DNA of 64,000 bases from an uncultured Pelagibacteraceae bacterium. Lineage in GTDB: Bacteria; Pseudomonadota; Alphaproteobacteria; Pelagibacterales; Pelagibacteraceae. The stretch's first letter is position 1. Each line of letters starts with the position of its first letter. The position numbers and the translations under genes are program-made. Location: the NCBI GenBank assembly GCA_902619495.1, contig CACNEM010000005.1, positions 1 to 64,000 on the forward strand, read 5' to 3'. Under the pieces are notes generated by a model. The model was not told the origin of the DNA, ran no database searches, and saw only the letters and a list, made by a program, of their open reading frames with translations. Below are positions 58,978-64,000 of the stretch, one piece after another.

Positions 58978-60459
58978 ATGAAGCTTTTTATAATTTTAGG
59001 TAATCAACTTTTTAACCCAAAATATCTCTCTGATTATAAAGATCATACTTTTTTTATGGCAGAAGACTATGGTCTATGCACCTTTGAAAAACATCACAAA
59101 CTGAAAATACTGTTATTTTTATCTTCAATGAGATCATTTAAAGATGAGCTTAAATCAAAAAATTTTAATTTAATATATAAAGATGTAAATAAAGATTTTA
59201 AATTATCCTACGAAAAAAAATTAGAAAAGACTATTAAAGAAAAAAAGATAAGAGAAATTACTTTTTTTGAAATTGAGGATAAATTTTTTGAAAAAAGAAT
59301 ATTAAATTTAGGAAAAAAAAATTCACTTAAGATAAACCAAGTTAGATCTCCAATGTTTTTAATGGAGAGGCAGGAATTTAAAGATTACCTTTCTAAAAAT
59401 AAACGGCCTTTCATGGCAAATTTTTATAAAATTGTAAGAACAAAAATGAATTTATTGATGAATAAGAATGGAACTCCAAAAGGAAATAAATGGAGCTTCG
59501 ATGAAGAAAATAGAAAAAAACTTCCTAATACTATTAAAGTCCCTGTAATTTCTAAAGTAAAAGAGACAAAGGAAACTACTTCTCTTAAAAAATTTATAAA
59601 TTCTAATTTTAAAGATCATCCAGGAAATACTGATAAATTTTGGTTTCCAACAACACGAAAAGATGCAAGTAAGTGGCTTGATGAGTTTTTGAAAGAGAGA
59701 ATAAAGCTTTTTGGGGATTATGAGGATGCAGTAACAGACAAATCAAATACTGTTTTTCATAGCGCGTTAAGTCCACTTATAAACTTAGGTTTAATAACAC
59801 CAGAGGAGATAATAGAGAAGTTAAGAAAGATTGAAAATAAAGTTCCTATGAATTCCTTAGAAGGTTATATTAGACAGATTATAGGTTGGAGAGAGTTTAT
59901 GAGAGGAATTTACCAAAACTATGATCAACGATTAGATAATACTAATTTTTTTAATCATAAAAGAAAAATGAAAAAATCCTGGTACGATGGAAATACTGGT
60001 TTAGATCCGTTAGATCATGCAATCAATAATGCTAAAAACTACGGCTGGTCGCATCATATTGAAAGACTAATGATATTAGCAAACATAATGAATCTTTGTG
60101 AGATAAATCCTAAACAAGTTTACAAATGGTTTATGGAAATGTTCGTAGATTCATCTGACTGGGTCATGGCGCCAAATGTTTATGGAATGGGATTATTTAG
60201 TGACGGCGGAATATTTGCAACTAAACCTTATATTTGTGGCTCTAGTTATTTTCTTAAAATGATGCATTTTAAAAAAGGTCCTTGGTGTGATGTAATGGAC
60301 GGATTATATTGGAAATTTATAGATAGACATAAAAAATTCTTTTTAAAAAATCCACGTCTTGCAATGATGGTTAGAGTTTCTGAAAAAATGAATAAAGAGA
60401 GAAAAATAAGAATTTTTAAAGCTGCCAATAATTTTATAAAAGAAAATACTAATGGTTAA
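58978..60459 (+). CDS. cryptochrome/photolyase family protein (prokaryotic (6-4)/FeS-BCP type)
   Basis: A 493-residue flavoprotein. It starts with the antenna domain (FIILGNQLF, FFMAEDY, IYKD), and the C-terminal FAD domain has YIRQIIGWREFMRGIY (about 297-312), NYGWSHHIERLMILAN (354-369) and WVMAPNVYGMGLFSDGGIFATKPY. These match the iron-sulfur bacterial (6-4) photolyase family. However, the stretch that normally holds the CxxC pair before LYW is about ten residues shorter here; only Cys373, Cys420 and Cys437 remain, so the usual 4Fe-4S site appears lost. UV-damaged DNA repair or photoreception is inferred. It overlaps the DCC gene by 8 bp. Confidence 0.85.
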   Translation: MKLFIILGNQLFNPKYLSDYKDHTFFMAEDYGLCTFEKHHKLKILLFLSSMRSFKDELKSKNFNLIYKDVNKDFKLSYEKKLEKTIKEKKIREITFFEIEDKFFEKRILNLGKKNSLKINQVRSPMFLMERQEFKDYLSKNKRPFMANFYKIVRTKMNLLMNKNGTPKGNKWSFDEENRKKLPNTIKVPVISKVKETKETTSLKKFINSNFKDHPGNTDKFWFPTTRKDASKWLDEFLKERIKLFGDYEDAVTDKSNTVFHSALSPLINLGLITPEEIIEKLRKIENKVPMNSLEGYIRQIIGWREFMRGIYQNYDQRLDNTNFFNHKRKMKKSWYDGNTGLDPLDHAINNAKNYGWSHHIERLMILANIMNLCEINPKQVYKWFMEMFVDSSDWVMAPNVYGMGLFSDGGIFATKPYICGSSYFLKMMHFKKGPWCDVMDGLYWKFIDRHKKFFLKNPRLAMMVRVSEKMNKERKIRIFKAANNFIKENTNG

Positions 60460-60811
60460 AGTTTTTTTTAATAATTCATGTAACATTTGTAGAGCTGAAA
60501 TCAATCATTACAAAAAACATAGTGATAACAGCGTAGAATGGATAGATGTAACTAATAATGAAGAAGCTCAGAAAGTTACCTCAAAATCATATAAAGAACT
60601 TTTAAGAAGAATGCATGTTATACAAGACGGTAAAGTAATTGATGGAGCAGAGTCTTTTTTAATAATATGGAAAAATGTTCCTAAATATAATTTTTTATAT
60701 AAAATATTTAAAATTAAACCTCTATTTTTCATTTTAAATATTTTCTATGAGATTGCAGCTTATTTTCTATTTATAAAAAATAAACACCTTCTGAAAAATG
60801 AAAAAAGCTAA
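60452..60811 (+). CDS. thiol-disulfide oxidoreductase DCC family protein
   Basis: A 119-residue DCC1 (DUF393) protein: [16 protein letters not shown] contains CxxC, preceded by the FFN strand where other members have DxxC. The mid-region [18 protein letters not shown] is typical. Two hydrophobic segments follow near the C-terminus. The partner is unknown. It overlaps both the photolyase gene upstream and the DUF2256 gene downstream, forming a coupled trio. Confidence 0.88.
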   Translation: MVKVFFNNSCNICRAEINHYKKHSDNSVEWIDVTNNEEAQKVTSKSYKELLRRMHVIQDGKVIDGAESFLIIWKNVPKYNFLYKIFKIKPLFFILNIFYEIAAYFLFIKNKHLLKNEKS

Positions 60812-60923
60812 TTTGCCTAAAAAAACTTGTCCAGTTTGTAATAAACCTTTTACTTGGAGAAAAAAATGGAGGCTTAATTGGGACAAAGTAAAATATTGTT
60901 CTAAGAGGTGTTCCTCTAAATAA
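60798..60923 (+). CDS. DUF2256 family zinc-ribbon-like protein
   Basis: A 41-residue protein too short for standard cut-offs: [16 protein letters not shown], then [14 protein letters not shown]. The two Cys pairs (CPVC and CSKRC) fit a DUF2256 metal-binding knuckle. DUF2256 genes lie beside photolyase or cryptochrome genes in many bacteria, as here. Start ATG 60798 overlaps the DCC stop by 14 bp. Confidence 0.9.
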   Translation: MKKANLPKKTCPVCNKPFTWRKKWRLNWDKVKYCSKRCSSK

Positions 60924-60924
60924 A

Positions 60925-62061
60925 TTATTGTAAATTAAAATTAGTCAAAATTTTAGGAATATTGTTTTTAAAATTAAAAAATCCTTTGTTAGAAAACTGC
61001 CAAGAAAATTTATCTTCCTCACCCAAAATGAAGTTTAATTTTAAATTTCGCTTTTTTCTTATAGAATTTAAAAAAGAAAAATTCTCTCCAATGCATGGGT
61101 GAACAACATCAAATGAGTTAATTTCATCTACAAGAGTTTGAAATTTTAACTCGTCTATGATTTGTAAATCTTCAAATCTTTTTTTTTGGTCATTAATTAT
61201 TTCTGATTTATAGTCTAGTACATTTTGTCCAAGCTTTATTCTTCGAGCATCATTACTCAATAAAACCAAGTAAATATTTTTATATTTTTTGAAATTTTTA
61301 TTTTCCAAATTTAATTCGTTCTCAAATAGTAATAAATTTTCATTTGAATTATCTTCTGTAATAAAATTAAGTGGATTTAATTTATATTCTCTTTTGTCTG
61401 TTACAGGTAAAGCGTTCTCATTTAATTTAACATTCTTGTATTTATTATTAGTAAACTTGCTTATGTTCCAAGATTGCGCAACATAGTGCTTTCCTTTAGT
61501 TTGAAGTCCAGCAACCCATCTCCAGCTCAATGTGTTAGAAGCAGCATCACCATCAAATAAATGTTTCATAAAGAATTCTGCACCTTTTTGCCAAGGTAGA
61601 TTTAAAGTAAATATCCAAATGCTAGCAAACCACATTCTTGTATGATTATGTAAATAATTATTTTCTTTAAGCTCTTTTACCCAATCATTAAAACATTCAA
61701 TTTGAGTTTCACCATTGATTGCTTTTTTATAATTGTCATCTTCCTTCAATCCTTTTAAATCTTCTATAAAGTCAGTCCAAACTTGAGGTCTAAGTTCTAA
61801 CCAACCTTTCCAATAAACTCTCCAAAATATTTCTTGTATATATTTATCAACTTTTTGATATGGAAACTTTGCTAAAACTGTTTTTGCAACTTCATACTCA
61901 GTTATTAATCTGTGAGAGATGTAAGGTGATAAGCAAGATACATTTGATTTGTCTTTTGGTCCTAAATCAAAATTTCTTTTGAAACTATAATTTATTAATT
62001 CACTGTTTATAAAAGCATCGAGCTGTTTTAAAGCTCCTTCTCTTGAGATTTCGAATTTCAT
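60925..62061 (-). CDS. photolyase-like protein with N-terminal FAD domain (cryptochrome/photolyase superfamily)
   Basis: A 378-residue protein that opens directly with the FAD-binding helical domain. Photolyase motifs appear in order: SCLSPYISHRLI (residues 42-53), EIFWRVYWKGWLE (77-89), YLHNHTRMWFASIWI (136-150), LFDGDAASNTLSWRWVAG (168-185) and SWNISKF. The antenna alpha/beta domain is missing from the N-terminus. Residues ~255-378 instead look like an alpha/beta Rossmann-like domain (IYLVLLSNDARRIK, FDVVHPCIGENF, LKLNFILGEE), possibly a permuted or replaced antenna domain. Light-driven DNA repair is likely but unproven. It ends one base from the DUF2256 stop on the opposite strand. Confidence 0.82.
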   Translation of the reverse strand: MKFEISREGALKQLDAFINSELINYSFKRNFDLGPKDKSNVSCLSPYISHRLITEYEVAKTVLAKFPYQKVDKYIQEIFWRVYWKGWLELRPQVWTDFIEDLKGLKEDDNYKKAINGETQIECFNDWVKELKENNYLHNHTRMWFASIWIFTLNLPWQKGAEFFMKHLFDGDAASNTLSWRWVAGLQTKGKHYVAQSWNISKFTNNKYKNVKLNENALPVTDKREYKLNPLNFITEDNSNENLLLFENELNLENKNFKKYKNIYLVLLSNDARRIKLGQNVLDYKSEIINDQKKRFEDLQIIDELKFQTLVDEINSFDVVHPCIGENFSFLNSIRKKRNLKLNFILGEEDKFSWQFSNKGFFNFKNNIPKILTNFNLQ

Positions 62062-62261
62062 TAGTCCTCGTCATCCCTCCACTCATCAATAAAAAGTTTC
62101 CAACACGCAAAAGTTACACAAACTATTCCAACGCAAAAACCAAGAAGTACACCATTATGCTTACCTAAATATATAGTTCCATAATGAGTGCTAAGTATTG
62201 GTGGCACCACTAATATTGCACCAATAATTAAGTATCGAATAGCAAAAGGTGGTCTTTTCAA
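62061..62261 (-). CDS. small membrane protein, hypothetical
   Basis: A 66-residue protein with two hydrophobic helices (IRYLIIGAILVVPPIL and GVLLGFCVGIVCVTFACW) and an acidic tail (EWRDDED). It overlaps the DUF4864-like gene by 4 bp upstream and the photolyase-like gene by 1 bp downstream. Family not recognised; similar small proteins are common in alphaproteobacteria. Confidence 0.68.
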   Translation of the reverse strand: MKRPPFAIRYLIIGAILVVPPILSTHYGTIYLGKHNGVLLGFCVGIVCVTFACWKLFIDEWRDDED

Positions 62262-62713
62262 ATTGAATTTCCTTGATCAAGTGGCATTGAAACTGCTGTA
62301 GTGAACCAACAATTTGTACAATTTTCCTCATTACCTTTACTTACATGCCATTCATAAAAAAATTGTTGCTTCTCATCGGTTAAAACTTTTACTCCATAAA
62401 CAAATTTATTTTCAGTGCTCGTAATTAAATCTATCTTATGCGAAAAATGGTTTAACAATATTCTATAATGCACATCGTACAGCATAATTCTAAATCTAGG
62501 ATATGGGCCAGTCATTTTTTTATTATCAGGATGAGCGAATATCCATGTTTGTTTTATGCCGTTATCTTTATCGTCATTATTTTTTAAAGCATTTAATTGT
62601 ATTTTAATAACATCATAAGCAGATAAATTTTCAGCTGGTTTTATTATTTCTGCATTTGCTGAACTAACAAAGCCCACGAAAAAAATTGCTAAAATTATTT
62701 TTCTCAATTCCAT
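62258..62713 (-). CDS. secreted DUF4864-like protein
   Basis: A 151-residue protein with signal peptide (KIILAIFFVGFVSSANA). After it, VIKIQLNALKNNDD, GIKQTWIFAHPDNKKMTGPY and FRIMLYDVHYRILLNH follow the DUF4864 outline, a SnoaL-like alpha/beta cone fold. Two cysteines (NCTNCW) near the C-terminus may bind metal or form a disulfide. It overlaps msrA by 10 bp, so is translated with it. Confidence 0.68.
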   Translation of the reverse strand: MELRKIILAIFFVGFVSSANAEIIKPAENLSAYDVIKIQLNALKNNDDKDNGIKQTWIFAHPDNKKMTGPYPRFRIMLYDVHYRILLNHFSHKIDLITSTENKFVYGVKVLTDEKQQFFYEWHVSKGNEENCTNCWFTTAVSMPLDQGNSI

Positions 62714-63276
62714 ATTTCTCTCAAGGTATCTTCCCTTTTACACGCCTTTTTATACATTAGATAACGAATAAAATTTTTTTCATAATAATCTTGGTGATAA
62801 TCTTCTGCTTGATAAAATTCCTCAAATTTCCATACTAAAGTAACAATTTTTTTACCAAATTTCTTTTCTAAATTTTTAAAAGATTTATCAATAAGTTCTT
62901 TTTCTAGTTGATTTTGATAGAAAATTACCGATCTATAGCTCTTACCTTTGTCACAAAATTGACCTTCTGAGTCAAAAGGATCTATATTTCTCCAAAAAAT
63001 ATTAAGTAATTTTTCATAGTTCACTTTATTTGGATCATAAGTTAGCTCCAAAGCTTCAACGTGGCCAGTATCTTTATAAATAACATCATGATAAGTAGGA
63101 TTTTTTAAATGTCCACCTGAATAACCTGAAACTGTAGATAAAACACCCTCAACTCCATCAAACGACTCCTCCATACACCAAAAGCATCCTCCTGCAAAAT
63201 ACACTTTTTTAAAATTTTTTGATTGAGCAGACGTGCTTATTAAAAAAATTAAAATCATAAATAAATATTTTTTCAT
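62704..63276 (-). CDS. msrA: peptide-methionine (S)-S-oxide reductase
   Basis: Repairs methionine-S-sulfoxide in proteins. Active-site GGCFWCMEESFDGVEG is near residue 30, preceded by a signal peptide (FMILIFLISTSAQS), so a periplasmic form. The VSGYSGGHLKNPTYHDV and FYQAEDYHQDYYEKN motifs complete the family. The resolving system must also be exported. It leads the msrA - DUF4864 - small membrane protein set. Confidence 0.93.
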   Translation of the reverse strand: MKKYLFMILIFLISTSAQSKNFKKVYFAGGCFWCMEESFDGVEGVLSTVSGYSGGHLKNPTYHDVIYKDTGHVEALELTYDPNKVNYEKLLNIFWRNIDPFDSEGQFCDKGKSYRSVIFYQNQLEKELIDKSFKNLEKKFGKKIVTLVWKFEEFYQAEDYHQDYYEKNFIRYLMYKKACKREDTLREIWN

Positions 63277-63299
63277 AATTTAATGATATATTAATTTTT

Positions 63300-63464
63300 A
63301 TGAAAAACGATGACCATATTGTCGTAGACGATAACAAAGATACTGTAGATAATATTTGTGAAGAATGCAGAAAAGAACACGAAAGTGTAAAACAAAACTT
63401 AATTATGCATAGCTACAAAATTTGTAACAGTTGTAACCTTTCAAAGAGAATTTTTCCTCTTTAG
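63300..63464 (+). CDS. small two-CxxC (zinc-ribbon-like) protein
   Basis: A 54-residue frame with an acidic N-terminus and two CxxC pairs 22 residues apart (ICEECRKE and ICNSCNL). It is divergent from msrA and its last codon overlaps the YIP1 gene by 4 bp. The Cys spacing strongly suggests a metal-binding fold. I do not recognise the family and see no partner gene. Real-gene evidence is the conserved-looking Cys pattern and the neat fit between neighbours. Confidence 0.6.
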   Translation: MKNDDHIVVDDNKDTVDNICEECRKEHESVKQNLIMHSYKICNSCNLSKRIFPL

Positions 63465-63982
63465 AAACCTTTAAATAAAACAATTATTAAGAATAAAAAG
63501 AATGCTTGCACAAGCCAAGAAACTATTACAACTCCAAATGCTTTCCAAAGGCTATCATAATCTAATGCAGATTTTACTGCAACAACCATACAAGCAAGCA
63601 TCCAGAAAGCTGAACCAACAAATGTTACTGTCATTAACTCTGGTGTGACTCCAAAGACTCTGATTAATCCAGGTGCACTTGAAAACCCAATCGTTCTTAA
63701 AAGTTCACCGTGATCACTTTTAGTTTTAATATCCCCAAAGAGTTTTACGCCAACAAAATAAATTATATAAGCCCACACATACCAGCTTAAAAGAGAAAGC
63801 GCAGGAGCGATTAGAAAATTTGAAGCTCCCAAATGCAAAGATCCAACACCGGCAGCAAGACTTGATAACACAACTACAATACCTGCTTGAAAAGTCGCTT
63901 TTTTATCTTTTTCAACTTCTTCGTAAAGATCTATATCTATTTTGATAGCTCTAAAAACTCTATTTATAAATAAATTTATCAT
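63461..63982 (-). CDS. YIP1 family membrane protein
   Basis: A 173-residue protein with an amphipathic N-terminus followed by five hydrophobic helices in the Yip1 arrangement. Motifs include YEEVEKDKKATFQAGIVVVL, WYVWAYIIYFVGVKLF and LRTIGFSSAPGLIRVFGV, typical of bacterial YIP1 proteins. The function of bacterial members is unknown. It starts 18 bp from the right edge; nothing can be said about the remainder. Confidence 0.88.
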   Translation of the reverse strand: MINLFINRVFRAIKIDIDLYEEVEKDKKATFQAGIVVVLSSLAAGVGSLHLGASNFLIAPALSLLSWYVWAYIIYFVGVKLFGDIKTKSDHGELLRTIGFSSAPGLIRVFGVTPELMTVTFVGSAFWMLACMVVAVKSALDYDSLWKAFGVVIVSWLVQAFFLFLIIVLFKGF

Positions 63983-64000
63983 TTTTTTGTAAAAGGTTTT

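Noticed and set aside
1-64000. CRISPR arrays, insertion sequences, prophage
   Set aside because: No regularly spaced repeats, transposase, integrase or phage structural motifs were seen by eye.

Overview
The window is a gene-dense, strongly AT-rich bacterial chromosome segment. Very short or overlapping intergenic spaces, Lys/Asn/Ile-rich proteins, a lone elongator tRNA-Met, small conserved alphaproteobacterial families (DUF6165, DUF3553, DUF2237, DUF2256, YIP1) and the general gene content all suggest a marine alphaproteobacterium of the SAR11 clade (Pelagibacterales). This is inferred from style and families only, since no 16S gene is present. No phage, transposase, CRISPR array or rRNA was seen.

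Layout. 1-9.8 kb: class Ia ribonucleotide reductase (nrdAB) behind a probable NrdR double operator, a phosphohexomutase, a TauE-type exporter, dusA, rpoZ, an MFS carrier and an oxidoreductase/flavoprotein pair. 9.7-14.1 kb: a secreted polysaccharide-lyase-like protein, a gamma carbonic anhydrase and two glycosyltransferases. 14.1-19.5 kb: a tightly coupled six-gene operon mtnP - cis-CaaD-like tautomerase - mtnA - class II aldolase - fused speD/speE - Nit1 amidase, facing apt. Together these make spermidine and process its by-product methylthioadenosine, apparently through an aldolase (DHAP-shunt-like) route rather than the classical methionine salvage cycle. 19.5-29.9 kb: a surface-glycan region (epimerase, DUF4422, GT2, GT61, GT9-like, gmd, C-methyltransferase, FkbM) surrounding tRNA-Met. 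29.9-31.9 kb: an operon of four tiny proteins, mostly of dimeric alpha/beta-barrel type, with a four-helix membrane protein and a secreted protein, function unknown.

32-39.5 kb: enoyl-CoA hydratase, TerC, M23 peptidase, a methyltransferase and a carbamoyltransferase/DUF5989/SxtJ trio. This module ends in gene debris: a truncated UxaA-like SAF domain is joined to a diverged second copy of the last 21 codons of the M23 gene, pointing to insertion by recombination. Two TauE exporters follow. 39.5-49.2 kb: a CADD-type (para-aminobenzoate) enzyme, MFS plus cystathionine beta-lyase, a 27-residue basic protein, an unassigned GC-rich structured RNA, mnmA, DUF3553, cysQ, recX and several small enzymes. 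49.2-58.9 kb: two tandem amtB ammonium transporters, HU, rseP, LysR with acuI, folE, hisI and small genes. 58.9-64 kb: a light-repair neighbourhood (a photolyase of the iron-sulfur family lacking the CxxC pair, DCC thiol protein, DUF2256, and a second photolyase-like protein with its FAD domain at the N-terminus), then msrA and small proteins.

The strongest candidate for an undescribed system is the spermidine/methylthioadenosine operon. Its tautomerase keeps all six catalytic residues of cis-3-chloroacrylate dehalogenase at identical numbering, and its aldolase keeps the four key residues of fuculose-phosphate aldolase at a constant offset of three.
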